A stretch of 64,000 nt of DNA from Aldehydirespirator sp965220345 (lineage in GTDB: Bacteria > Actinomycetota > Acidimicrobiia > Acidimicrobiales > Aldehydirespiratoraceae), in the NCBI GenBank assembly GCA_965220345.1, contig OZ244822.1, forward strand, positions 1,612,001-1,676,000, in the 5' to 3' direction. The notes under the pieces are model-generated. The model saw nothing but the letters and a program-made list of their open reading frames with translations, was not told where the DNA came from and did not search any database. The position numbers and the translations under genes are program-made. Shown here in pieces: positions 1-9,057 of the stretch (its first letter is position 1; every line of letters begins with the position of its first letter).

Positions 1-315
1 GAAATGTTCGGCATCAACTTTCGAGGGCACCCAGGCTTGCGGCACCTTTACCTGCCTGGAGAGTTCGAGGGTCATCCGCTGCGCAAGGATTACCCGCTGT
101 TAGCACGTCGAGTTAAGCCATGGCCGGGCCTTGTGGATGTTGAGTTGATGCCAGAGATTGCTGAGAACGAGACTGCTGATACTGGAGCCTCAGCAGCTGA
201 AGACTCTGCCACAGAATCGCTTGCAGATGGGTCGCCTGCTGCTGGATCTTCTAGTGCTGGATCTTCTAGCAATGGATCCTCTGCTGTCAGTGACGAAAGC
301 GGCGATTCGTCGTGA
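1..315 (+). CDS. nuoC: NADH-quinone oxidoreductase subunit C, C-terminal part (cut by window edge)
   Basis: The reading frame is open from the first base, so the start lies outside the window. The piece carries the NuoC C-terminal signature (LYLPGEFEGHPLRKDYPL), the segment of the 30-kDa peripheral-arm subunit that packs against NuoD. After the conserved end at about residue 45 there is a roughly 55-residue Ala/Ser/Glu/Gly tail with short DNA repeats, which is not part of the usual fold. The stop overlaps the GTG start of nuoD (GTGA), which indicates translational coupling in the nuo operon. Confidence 0.93.
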   Translation, partial: EMFGINFRGHPGLRHLYLPGEFEGHPLRKDYPLLARRVKPWPGLVDVELMPEIAENETADTGASAAEDSATESLADGSPAAGSSSAGSSSNGSSAVSDESGDSS

Positions 316-1481
316 CTGTTACCGAACGACAGCAGCTCAGTTATATCGCTGCACAAGCTGCCGATGCCCGAGTCAATCTCGAAATCGAAACCGAGGGTAT
401 GACTCTCAATATCGGCCCTCAGCATCCAGCCACTCACGGCACGCTGCGAATCGTGGCCAAACTCGACGGCGAACAGGTCGTGTCCGCTGATCCGATCATG
501 GGTTACATGCACCGTGGTTACGAGAAGCTTGCCGAGGTGCGCACCTATCCTCAGGTCACCACGCTGATCAATCGCATTGATTGGCTCGGCAATTTCGCCA
601 ATGAAGTGCCGTTCATATTGGCCGCCGAGCAATTGATGGAAGTAGAAGCCCCGCCGCGTGCTCAATGGATACGCACGATACTTTTTGAGTTGAGCCGTAT
701 CGCCAACGTCACTCTCTTTCTGGGAGACATGGCTGTTCAGGTGGGTGCTATTACTCCAGTGTTCTTTGCTTTCCGTGACCGTGAGCATGTGCTCAACCAG
801 ATAGAAGCTGTTACCGGCGGGCGTTTCCATCCCAACTTTGATCGCATCGGTGGACTCAAAGATGACCTCCCCGCTGGCTGGATTGATGAGACCCGTCAAG
901 CCATGCGCAAGCTCCGATCTTTCTGTGATCAGATCGAAGAACTAGTTGAAGGCAACGAGATCTTCCAGGCACGCACCCGAGGTATTGGTGTGATCCCTGC
1001 TGAGGTTGGTTTGTCTTACGGCTTGACTGGAGCCAACATCCGAGCCTCAGGGGTGGACTGGGATCTGCGCCGTGACAATCCCTGCGGGCTGGTTTATGAC
1101 CAGGTTGACTGGAAAGTGTGGACTCACCCCGACGGGGATTCGTTCGCTCGTTTCTGGGTGAGACTGCAAGAAACCCGTGAAGCCATCAAAATCGTTGAAC
1201 AGCTACTTGAAGGTATTCCTGCGGGGCCGGTCATGGCCAAAGTGCCGGTGATTATCAAAGTGCCACCGGGTGAAGCCCACATCGAAACCGAAAACCCGTT
1301 GGGAGTGATGGGTTATTACATCGTGTCAAAAGGTGATCTGTTCCCGTTTAGGGTCAAGATCCGTTCGGCATCTTTTTCTAACGTTTCGATCACGCCGTGG
1401 CTTCTTAAAGGTGTCTACGTTCCTGACATCATCACTATCTTGGGTAGCCTTTATTTCATTCTGGGAGACATTGACCGATGA
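312..1481 (+). CDS. nuoD: NADH-quinone oxidoreductase subunit D (49 kDa)
   Basis: 389 residues, near the usual family length. The N-terminal region contains the NuoD signature IGPQHPATHGTLR, which lines the quinone-binding cavity, followed by MGYMHRGYEKLAE. The subunit couples quinone reduction in the peripheral arm to the membrane arm. The GTG start overlaps the nuoC stop, and the stop overlaps the nuoH ATG (ATGA). The direct D-to-H junction is notable because nuoE, nuoF and nuoG normally lie between these genes in 14-subunit operons. Confidence 0.96.
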   Translation: MTVTERQQLSYIAAQAADARVNLEIETEGMTLNIGPQHPATHGTLRIVAKLDGEQVVSADPIMGYMHRGYEKLAEVRTYPQVTTLINRIDWLGNFANEVPFILAAEQLMEVEAPPRAQWIRTILFELSRIANVTLFLGDMAVQVGAITPVFFAFRDREHVLNQIEAVTGGRFHPNFDRIGGLKDDLPAGWIDETRQAMRKLRSFCDQIEELVEGNEIFQARTRGIGVIPAEVGLSYGLTGANIRASGVDWDLRRDNPCGLVYDQVDWKVWTHPDGDSFARFWVRLQETREAIKIVEQLLEGIPAGPVMAKVPVIIKVPPGEAHIETENPLGVMGYYIVSKGDLFPFRVKIRSASFSNVSITPWLLKGVYVPDIITILGSLYFILGDIDR

Positions 1482-2527
1482 CGGGAGTGCTCTCAGCTAT
1501 TGGCGTGCTTTCTGAGCTTTCCTACTGGCAGGTCACCTCAATCCGGGTGGCTGCTGGTCTAGTAGCCGTGCTGCTAGTGGCAGGAACTCTGGTCTATGTG
1601 CATCTTTTTAAGATGGTGAGCTTCATGCAGAGCCGACTGGGTCCTATGGAGGCAGGCCCATACGGATCGTTGCAACTGATGGCCGAGATCGGCAAGTTCC
1701 TACAGAAGGAAGACATCGTTCCGCGTCGCGCCGATCGGTTCGTGTTCAAAGCCGCGCCGTTCGTGGTGTTGGCCTCCACGTTCTTGTTGTTAGTGGTGTT
1801 GCCGGGAGGCCCCGATGCCTGGTTCATCTCTAATGATCTAGGTATCTATCTGGCGATGGCTGTGGGTTCGGTTTCGGTGATCGGGATACTCATGGCGGGC
1901 TGGGGTTCAGCTTCAAAATATTCTCTGCTCGGCGGGCTACGAGCCACAGGTCAGTTGATTGCTTATGAACTGCCACTGCTGCTGGCAGTGGTCGGTGTGG
2001 TGATCCAAGCCGAGAGCATGAACCTGCAGCAGATTGTGCTGGTGCAAGCCAACGGCGAGATCTTCGGCTGGGGAGCTATCGGCAATCCGTTCATCATCAC
2101 ACAGTTCGTGGGGTTCCTGATTTTCATGGTGGCGATGCAGGCTGAGCTGACTCAGACTCCTTTTGACATGCCTGTCGCTGAGTCCGAGCTGGTTACCGGT
2201 TACATGACCGAATACTCAGGGTTGCGGTTCTTGTTGTTCTTCATCGGCGAGTTCGCTACCGCGGGTGTGTTCTCGGCGATTGCCGCGGTGCTGTTCTTGG
2301 GTGGCTGGTATGTGCCCGGCCTGGACCCGACCGACAACCTGTTCAACGTGATCGGCCCGCTGGTGCTAATAGGCAAAGTCGTGCTGCTTTCGTTTTTGAT
2401 CTTCTGGATACGTTTTACTTTCCCACGGTTCCGTGAAGACCAGCTTCAGCGCCTCGCCTGGAAGTTCCTAGTGCCGCTAGCATTAGCCAACATAGTCGTC
2501 ACCGCAGTCCTCAAAGTCCTTGTCTAA
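1478..2527 (+). CDS. nuoH: NADH-quinone oxidoreductase subunit H
   Basis: 349 residues with about eight hydrophobic segments. It carries the typical first-loop motif MQSRLGPMEAGPYG, the MPVAESELVTGY segment and the C-terminal WIRFTFPRFREDQ. NuoH anchors the peripheral arm and forms the quinone channel together with NuoD and NuoB. It starts inside the nuoD stop codon. After its stop the operon is interrupted by about 1.2 kb that holds one unrelated gene before nuoI. Confidence 0.96.
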   Translation: MTGVLSAIGVLSELSYWQVTSIRVAAGLVAVLLVAGTLVYVHLFKMVSFMQSRLGPMEAGPYGSLQLMAEIGKFLQKEDIVPRRADRFVFKAAPFVVLASTFLLLVVLPGGPDAWFISNDLGIYLAMAVGSVSVIGILMAGWGSASKYSLLGGLRATGQLIAYELPLLLAVVGVVIQAESMNLQQIVLVQANGEIFGWGAIGNPFIITQFVGFLIFMVAMQAELTQTPFDMPVAESELVTGYMTEYSGLRFLLFFIGEFATAGVFSAIAAVLFLGGWYVPGLDPTDNLFNVIGPLVLIGKVVLLSFLIFWIRFTFPRFREDQLQRLAWKFLVPLALANIVVTAVLKVLV

Positions 2528-2625
2528 CGCATGGCACTAGCCAGATACCTAGGGTGCAAGATATACAAAACTTAAGCTGTCGCTGGCGCGATGAAGTATA
2601 CAGTTACATTTTTACGGTGTGAGAA

Positions 2626-3561
2626 ATGTTTGTAGTTGCTAAGAGTTTAGCGCTGATTGTGAGGCGGTGGCGTGCTATTTTGCTTCTTGCACCGTCGGCG
2701 ATTACTGTATTTGAAGTGTCAGAATGGTTGATCTCAGACAATATAGCAACTTTGGAGTTAGCAGAACTCTGGAATCAGATAGAGGGCATTCAGGTTTCTC
2801 AGGAAGAGGACAGAGTTGCGGAATGGTTTGAAACGCTGCAATCAGAACTTGCGTCGATTGATTGGAGCATTAATCTGGTTGGTGTAGTAACGCTGGCTGC
2901 TGTTGGGGCTCTTTATTTGATTGCTGGTATTGTGCATGGCGCAGCCATCGTAAAGGTATCAATATCAGAACTCGCCGAAGAGCCGTGCAGTCTTGTAGAA
3001 GCAGTTCGCTGGGGAATACGAAATATTCCTAGAGTTATTTCAACTGCGATGAAAATGTTTGGGATTGCTGCTGTAATCGTGAGTTTTGCTTTAGCCGTGG
3101 TTGTTGGCTTGTTCGCTCTCGGACTGGCACTGATTGAAGTTATCGAAGCTGTAGCTATCACACTGGTCTTTGTTGCGGTGTTCTTGATGGTGAGCGTGAT
3201 ACTAAGCATGTTTGGGGCGATGATGCTGGCTCCAGCACCAGTGGCAGTTGCGCTTGTGGGTGCATCTGTCGGTGAAACCGAGCTGAAGGGCGAGCGGTCT
3301 TGGCGACTGCTGAGAGGACATTTTTGGCGTTCGCAGCTTGCTGTCTACATGTTGATTGCAGTGGCCGTATTTTGTGGGCTTATGAGCGAATTGTTGTCCT
3401 TTGATGGCTCTCTAGCCGTTCGGTTAGTGTCTTCTGCGCTTGGCTGGGCGTTCGAGTGGTTGGGATTTTGTGTTCTCGTCGCAGGCGCGACCGTCTTGTA
3501 TCACGACCTTCGATCTCGCGCCGGTCTCAATGCTAGTTCGCGTGAGGTTGCTAGCACATGA
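2626..3561 (+). CDS. Multi-pass membrane protein of unknown function inside the nuo cluster
   Basis: 311 residues, not a complex I subunit that I recognise. There are about six long hydrophobic segments: an N-terminal one after RRWR, one near residues 85-105, a cluster at 140-205 and two near the C-terminus. A charged stretch of about 50 residues follows the first helix. It loosely resembles DUF-type integral membrane proteins found near glycerophosphodiesterases, but I would not name it. The codons look more AT-rich than those of the flanking nuo genes, and it has roughly 100 and 230 bp of non-coding DNA on its two sides, unlike the overlapping nuo genes. This suggests a later insertion. Confidence 0.7.
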   Translation: MFVVAKSLALIVRRWRAILLLAPSAITVFEVSEWLISDNIATLELAELWNQIEGIQVSQEEDRVAEWFETLQSELASIDWSINLVGVVTLAAVGALYLIAGIVHGAAIVKVSISELAEEPCSLVEAVRWGIRNIPRVISTAMKMFGIAAVIVSFALAVVVGLFALGLALIEVIEAVAITLVFVAVFLMVSVILSMFGAMMLAPAPVAVALVGASVGETELKGERSWRLLRGHFWRSQLAVYMLIAVAVFCGLMSELLSFDGSLAVRLVSSALGWAFEWLGFCVLVAGATVLYHDLRSRAGLNASSREVAST

Positions 3562-3790
3562 TGCAGTTGGGCTGTCGCTACGGCTCGCGAGGAGTGATGT
3601 CGAGGCGGATCGGCGGGATTGGTGCTGGGGTGACCAGACGGCTGGCATGAGAGGTTGGCGCTTTGTCGTGGACAGCGTCTAGCCGTTCGGTAGGCTTGCG
3701 TTTCGTGTACGGGCTTGCGGACCTACGACCATTCGCCAATCTTGGTTCATGGTCAAAGACGAAGATGCCGACAGCGAAGACGGTGAAGCG

Positions 3791-4333
3791 ATGGCTCTAG
3801 TTCCAGGTCTGGTCAAAGGGCTGACAGTCACTGGATCCACGGTGATACGCACCGTGTTCCCCAAGCGTGGAATCAAAACACTGCTGCCTGCGCCGTCGCA
3901 AGGCTCAGCCACCGTGCAGTATCCCCACGTCAAAGAGGCACCACCCACACGCGCCCGTGGCGTGATCGCACTGCACGAAGGCAACTGCACTGCCTGCATG
4001 TTGTGCGCCCGTGAATGCCCAGACTGGTGTATCTACATCGAAGGCCACAAAGAAAAAGCACCACCGCGCCGCGCTGGTGGTAAGCCACGTCAGGTCAACA
4101 AACTTGACCGTTTCGATATTGACTTTGCGTTATGCATGTTCTGCGGGATCTGCGTTGATGTCTGCCCCTTCGAAGCGCTTTTCTGGAGCCCCGAATATGA
4201 GTTCTCTGAACCGCGCATCGCTGATCTGCTGCACGACAAGGCTCGGCTCGCTGACTGGATGGAGACAGTGCCCGAGTTCGAAGACTACGAAGCGGGTTCC
4301 ACAGCCAAGAAAGCCAAGGTTCCCCCCACGTGA
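3791..4333 (+). CDS. nuoI: NADH-quinone oxidoreductase subunit I (2x[4Fe-4S] ferredoxin type)
   Basis: About 180 residues with two ferredoxin motifs, CTACMLCARECPDWC and CMFCGICVDVCPFEA, which bind clusters N6a and N6b that pass electrons toward the quinone site. I chose ATG 3791 (MALVPGLVKGL) because it begins where NuoI homologues begin. An in-frame ATG at 3749 would add 14 acidic residues and has no better ribosome-binding site. The stop overlaps the GTG start of nuoJ (GTGA). Confidence 0.94.
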   Translation: MALVPGLVKGLTVTGSTVIRTVFPKRGIKTLLPAPSQGSATVQYPHVKEAPPTRARGVIALHEGNCTACMLCARECPDWCIYIEGHKEKAPPRRAGGKPRQVNKLDRFDIDFALCMFCGICVDVCPFEALFWSPEYEFSEPRIADLLHDKARLADWMETVPEFEDYEAGSTAKKAKVPPT

Positions 4334-4869
4334 GTTCGGCGAGTCTGCTAGCGGCCGCAGCTAGCGACGGCGATCTTTTCGTCGCTCAGAATGTGTTTTT
4401 TGCGGTGATCGCATTGGTGATGATCGTCTCGGCGATCCGCTGCGTCACCACCCGCAATGTCGTTCATGCGGCGTTGTGGCTGGTTCTCGTGCTGGCCGGA
4501 ACCGCAGCACAGTTCATCTTGCTTGGCTCAGAGTTCGTGGCAGTCACACAGGTGCTGGTTTACATCGGTGCCATCATCGTGTTGTTCTTGTTCGGGATCA
4601 TGCTCACCAAAGCCTCAATGGGCGACGACGAATCCGTGGCTGGCGAGAAGCGTCTCATGGCTGGACTTGTGGCGGTGCTGTTGGCTGTGGTGATGGGTAT
4701 CGCATTGATCGACAGTTACTCCGACACCCGTCTAGTGATCGAAGAACCGCAACGCTTCTCAGCAGTTTCTGATGCCATATTCAGCCAATACATCGTGGCG
4801 TTTGAGGCAGTGTCTGTGCTGTTGCTGGCCGCTTTGATCGGGGCCATTGTCGTGGCACGCAAAGAGTAG
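4330..4869 (+). CDS. nuoJ: NADH-quinone oxidoreductase subunit J
   Basis: 179 residues with five predicted membrane helices. It includes the conserved FVAVTQVLVYIGAIIVLFLFGIML segment of the pi-bulge helix TM3. NuoJ is a small membrane-arm subunit next to NuoH and NuoK. The GTG start lies in the nuoI stop. The C-terminus (GAIVVARKE) ends 10 bp before nuoK. Confidence 0.95.
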   Translation: MSSASLLAAAASDGDLFVAQNVFFAVIALVMIVSAIRCVTTRNVVHAALWLVLVLAGTAAQFILLGSEFVAVTQVLVYIGAIIVLFLFGIMLTKASMGDDESVAGEKRLMAGLVAVLLAVVMGIALIDSYSDTRLVIEEPQRFSAVSDAIFSQYIVAFEAVSVLLLAALIGAIVVARKE

Positions 4870-4879
4870 GTCTCGCGCT

Positions 4880-5179
4880 GTGATACTCAACCAGTTCCTG
4901 TTGCTGGCAGCAGTGCTGTTTTGCATAGGGGTCTACGGAGTGCTAGCGCGCCGCAACGGGATCATGGTGCTGATGTCTGTGGAACTCATCCTCAACTCTG
5001 TCAACATCAACCTCGTGGCTTTCGGGGCGTTTCGGGATCATGTCGCAGGCGAAGTTTTTGCGCTTTTCGTTATCGCAGTAGCTGCCGCTGAAGTAGGCAT
5101 TGGCCTGGCCATTGTGTTGATGATTTATCGCAACCGACGCAGTATCGACCTCACCGAGGCCGATCTGCTCAAGGGATAG
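4880..5179 (+). CDS. nuoK: NADH-quinone oxidoreductase subunit K
   Basis: 99 residues with three helices, the standard NuoK size. The conserved MSVELILNSVNINLVAF includes the membrane-embedded glutamate of the proton channel. I chose GTG 4880 (MILNQFLLLAA) rather than the upstream in-frame start at 4847, which would overlap nuoJ and add a non-conserved basic leader. A purine-rich AAGGGATAGGG over the stop can serve as the ribosome-binding site of nuoL. Confidence 0.94.
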   Translation: MILNQFLLLAAVLFCIGVYGVLARRNGIMVLMSVELILNSVNINLVAFGAFRDHVAGEVFALFVIAVAAAEVGIGLAIVLMIYRNRRSIDLTEADLLKG

Positions 5180-5193
5180 GGATAGCGAGCCCC

Positions 5194-7368
5194 GTGTTTG
5201 CTGCTGCTGTTGCTGTGTTAGCTGCTGCCGATGAAACTGTCGCCTACGGGCCCAGTTCCACCAACAGCGCCGGTTTCTTTTTGGATTACGCCTGGCTGGT
5301 GCCGCTTCTGCCAGCGCTGTCGTTTTTGGTGATCCTGTTGTTCGGCAAACGAATGCGCGGCGGGGGAGCGGGCTTGGGCATCGCCGCGGTTTCAGGTTCG
5401 TTTGTGTTGTCGATCGGTGCGTTGATCACCTGGTTCGGTCATCGCGACGAAGCCCATGAAGGAGTAGCGGCTGTGCATCGCAGCGTAGGCTGGCTCACTT
5501 CGGGGGGCGTGACCTTTGATGTCGGGATCCTGCTTGACGGCTTGTCGGTGATGATGCTGCTCGTAGTGACAGCAGTGTCGCTGCTGGTGCATGTTTACAG
5601 CACCGATTACGTGGCTGGTGACTCCCGTTACACACATTTCTTCGCGTTCTTGAGCTTGTTCACCGCAGCAATGCTGTTCTTTGTGTTGAGCGACAACACT
5701 TTGCAGATGATCGTCGGCTGGGAACTGGTTGGAGTCTGCTCATTTGTGTTGATCGGTCACTGGTGGGAAGAAAACCCCAACTCAGACGCGGCTCTCAAAG
5801 CTTTTTTGACTAACCGAGTTGGTGATGTGGGACTGCTGGTGGGCGTGTCGATCTTGTTTTTTGCTGCTGGCAACACCTTCGACACTTTGACATTGTCTGA
5901 GCGTATTAATGCTGGCGAAGTCAGCCATACTGCGCTTTTGGCAGCATCACTGTGTCTGCTGGCTGCTGTGATGTCCAAGTCGGGACAGTTCATTTTGCAT
6001 ACCTGGTTGCCTGATGCCATGGCTGGCCCAACACCAGTTTCAGCATTGATTCATGCTGCCACCATGGTGGTGGCCGGTATATATATGGTGGCGCGCCTGT
6101 ATCCAGTGTTCTGGGAGGGCATGGCTATCGCTGGGTCAAGTATCAATATGCTGGCGTTGGTGGGCGCGGTCACGCTGCTATTCGGTGGGCTGCTAGCTTT
6201 CACTCAAAACGACATCAAGAAAGTGTTGGCTTATTCCACTGTTAGCCAACTGGGTTACATGGTTATGGCTTTAGGTGTCGGTGCTTGGAATGCGGCTATG
6301 TTCCATCTGTTCACTCATGCTTTCTTCAAGGCTTGTTTGTTCCTCGGGTCAGGCTCGGTTAGTCATGCGGTGCATAGCTTTGACATGAAAGCCGACATGG
6401 GCGGCTTACGCAAAGTGATGCCTCACACTTACCGGACTTTCTTAGTGGCATCGCTGGCTTTGATGGGTTTGCCGCCTCTGGCCGGTTTCTGGTCCAAAGA
6501 CGAGATCTTGGCTGGCACAGGAGGATGGGGCTTTTTTGGCGGCACTCAAGCCAACGGTGCCTACACATTGATGCTGGTAATGGGAATGCTCGGCTCTGCT
6601 GTGACTGCTGCCTATATGACACGGGTTATCTATCTGACTTTCTTTGGCGAATATCGTGGTCATGGCCAGCCGCATGAATCAGGGCCGCGCATCATTGTGC
6701 CGTTGTATCTGCTGGCTACTGTGGCGCTGTTAGGTGGACTGGTCAACGTGCCCAAAGGCTTCCAGCTTTTGCCCAAAGCATGGCATGAACGTTTCGGTCA
6801 TTACGTTGAGCCTGAAGCTGCCTATTTTCCGTATATCGCTCACGCCAGACCAAGCTGGTCACTAGGTATCGCGGCTACAGTAGTGGCGCTGCTTGGCGCT
6901 GGAGCAGCCTGGCGCTACTACTTCAAAAATGTTGCCGCTCGTTCGGTGGCTTCAGCGAAATCGCTCACCGAGATCAACGATGGACCAGTCTCGCGCGGCG
7001 GCCTGCCGAGAGCCGTGCATACGACACTGGTCAACAAGTATTACCTCGACCATCTTTATAACGGGGTGATCGTCAAAGCAGTGAAAGGCCCGATCTCCAG
7101 AGCCGCCTACTGGATAAATCAGCGGGTCATTGATGCCGTCGTCAACACCGCTGGTCGCCGCTCAGTAACAGCGGGACGGGCTATTTATGACCATGTCGAC
7201 CAAACGCTGATCGACCGGATCATCGTTGACGGCTCAGGCAAAGCCTCTGATGCCACCGGTGAGAACCTACGAACCATTCAGAGCGGCAAAGTCCAGCAAT
7301 ACGCCGCCATACTTTTCGCTGCTGCCACCATCCTCGCTGGTGTGTTCATGCTGATACTTTCGCTATGA
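5194..7368 (+). CDS. nuoL: NADH-quinone oxidoreductase subunit L (antiporter-like)
   Basis: 724 residues, at the long end for NuoL. The proton-translocation core has the motifs WELVGVCSFVLIGHWW, KSGQFILHTWLPDAM and HAFFKACLFLGSGSV. The C-terminal part contains the long lateral amphipathic region and a final helix. It forms the distal end of the membrane arm. GTG start 15 bp after nuoK. A 128-bp spacer then separates it from nuoM. Confidence 0.95.
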   Translation: MFAAAVAVLAAADETVAYGPSSTNSAGFFLDYAWLVPLLPALSFLVILLFGKRMRGGGAGLGIAAVSGSFVLSIGALITWFGHRDEAHEGVAAVHRSVGWLTSGGVTFDVGILLDGLSVMMLLVVTAVSLLVHVYSTDYVAGDSRYTHFFAFLSLFTAAMLFFVLSDNTLQMIVGWELVGVCSFVLIGHWWEENPNSDAALKAFLTNRVGDVGLLVGVSILFFAAGNTFDTLTLSERINAGEVSHTALLAASLCLLAAVMSKSGQFILHTWLPDAMAGPTPVSALIHAATMVVAGIYMVARLYPVFWEGMAIAGSSINMLALVGAVTLLFGGLLAFTQNDIKKVLAYSTVSQLGYMVMALGVGAWNAAMFHLFTHAFFKACLFLGSGSVSHAVHSFDMKADMGGLRKVMPHTYRTFLVASLALMGLPPLAGFWSKDEILAGTGGWGFFGGTQANGAYTLMLVMGMLGSAVTAAYMTRVIYLTFFGEYRGHGQPHESGPRIIVPLYLLATVALLGGLVNVPKGFQLLPKAWHERFGHYVEPEAAYFPYIAHARPSWSLGIAATVVALLGAGAAWRYYFKNVAARSVASAKSLTEINDGPVSRGGLPRAVHTTLVNKYYLDHLYNGVIVKAVKGPISRAAYWINQRVIDAVVNTAGRRSVTAGRAIYDHVDQTLIDRIIVDGSGKASDATGENLRTIQSGKVQQYAAILFAAATILAGVFMLILSL

Positions 7369-7496
7369 ACTGCTGTGCTTGCTATGACTGCTCTACTGCC
7401 GTGATCTGTTGTGACCGCCGTGCTTTTCGTTCCGTGCCTGTCGCCCGACCGCCGATTTGCAAACTCACAAATTCCAGGAGTTTCTAGGACTTGACT

Positions 7497-9050
7497 ATGA
7501 CCGACTTTCTCAACGATTGGGGCTTGACCCTGGTCACCTTCATACCGTTGGTGGGAGCGCTGGTGATGCTGGCAGTTCCCGCCGCTGAGCATCAAGCTCT
7601 CAAACGGCTAGCGCTGCTGACTTCGCTGGCAGCGGCAGTGGTCGGTGCGCTGCTGCTGCTTGATTTTGATTACGGCGCAGCCGGTGATTTGCAGTTCGTG
7701 GTGGACGCATCCTGGATTGATGTGATCAACAGCCGTTACATCGTCGGGCTTGACGGCATTTCGCTGCCGCTAATGGCGCTCACGCTAGTGGTAGTGCCAT
7801 TGTGCATTATCTACTCATGGGATCATGTTCCCGAGCCAGGCAACCCCAAGGCTTTTTTCATTCTGATGCTGATCCTCGAAACCGGCATGGTTGGCACGTT
7901 CCTAGCTCAAGACTTGATCTTGTTCTTTGTGTTCTTTGAGGTTGTGCTGCTGCCGATGTTCTTCATGATCGCTGTATGGGGTGGCGAAAACCGGCGTTAC
8001 GCCTCCATCAAGTTCTTTTTGTTCACGTTGTTTGGTTCGGCATTGATGCTGCTGTCGTTTTTGGCGTTGTTCTTCTTGTCCACCGATCCTGCCACTGGCG
8101 ACTCGCTTCGCAGTTTCGATATGAGACTGCTATCAGATCTGGCGGGAGCAGGGATTCTCAGCGCAACCCAGGTCTGGATCTTCGCGGGAATGTTCATCGG
8201 TTTCGGTGTGAAAGTGCCGATGTTCCCGTTCCATACTTGGTTGCCTGATGCCCACACCGAGGCACCCACTGTCGGCTCGGTGATTTTGGCGGCGATCTTG
8301 TTGAAACTCGGCACCTACGGCTTTGTGCGTATTGCGGTGCCGATGCTGCCCGAAGGCGCTGAAGCTTGGGCACCGTGGATCGGTTTGCTGGCAGTGATCG
8401 GCATTATTTATGGCGCGCTGGGATGCCTAGCCCAAACCGACATGAAACGCCTCATCGCTTTTTCGTCGGTGGCGCATATGGGTTTCGTGATGCTCGGCAT
8501 TGCCACGCTCACAGATTTCGGTATCAACGCAGCCATTTTCGGTATGGTCGCTCACGGGATCATCACCGGGATGCTGTTCTTTGTGGCTGGATCAGTCAAA
8601 GAGCGCTACCACACTTTAGAAATCCGCCGTCTTGGGGGTTTGCTTACTCAGGCACCGCGTCTGGGTTGGATACTCGGTTTCGTGTCAATGGCTTCGCTTG
8701 GCTTGCCGGGCTTGGCTGGCTTCTGGGGGGAGTTCCCAGCTATTTTGGCTGCTTACTCGCCAGCAGATGGTTTACCGGTAGAAGTTTTTCGCACGTACAT
8801 GGTGGTAGCTGCGGTTGGCACGGTGCTAGCAGCCGGGTATCTGCTTTGGCTTTTGCAGCGCACCGCTATGGGCAAACCGTCGGAGGAGTTCACCGACAGC
8901 GAAGAGATCGTGGATGTTAAACGTGCCGAGTGGATTTCGTGGGCTCCGCTGCTGGTCGGGATTCTGCTGTTCGGTTTGCTGCCGGGACTGATCTTTGATG
9001 TGATCGACCCAGCGGTGGTCAACCTGCTCGCCTCTGGCGCTGGGGGATAA
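7497..9050 (+). CDS. nuoM: NADH-quinone oxidoreductase subunit M (antiporter-like)
   Basis: About 517 residues. It has the typical EVVLLPMFFMIAVWGG with the key glutamate, KVPMFPFHTWLPDAHTEAPT and SVAHMGFVMLG. A TTG lies two codons upstream at 7491. ATG 7497 is better spaced from the AGGA at 7486-7489, and AGGAG at 7476-7480 is also close. The stop is 7 bp before nuoN. Confidence 0.95.
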   Translation: MTDFLNDWGLTLVTFIPLVGALVMLAVPAAEHQALKRLALLTSLAAAVVGALLLLDFDYGAAGDLQFVVDASWIDVINSRYIVGLDGISLPLMALTLVVVPLCIIYSWDHVPEPGNPKAFFILMLILETGMVGTFLAQDLILFFVFFEVVLLPMFFMIAVWGGENRRYASIKFFLFTLFGSALMLLSFLALFFLSTDPATGDSLRSFDMRLLSDLAGAGILSATQVWIFAGMFIGFGVKVPMFPFHTWLPDAHTEAPTVGSVILAAILLKLGTYGFVRIAVPMLPEGAEAWAPWIGLLAVIGIIYGALGCLAQTDMKRLIAFSSVAHMGFVMLGIATLTDFGINAAIFGMVAHGIITGMLFFVAGSVKERYHTLEIRRLGGLLTQAPRLGWILGFVSMASLGLPGLAGFWGEFPAILAAYSPADGLPVEVFRTYMVVAAVGTVLAAGYLLWLLQRTAMGKPSEEFTDSEEIVDVKRAEWISWAPLLVGILLFGLLPGLIFDVIDPAVVNLLASGAGG

Positions 9051-9057
9051 ACAACAG

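Noticed and set aside
90..899. 269-codon open frame antisense to nuoC/nuoD
   Set aside because: It lies entirely opposite conserved NuoC/NuoD sequence, its translation matches no family, and it only mirrors the codon use of the sense genes.
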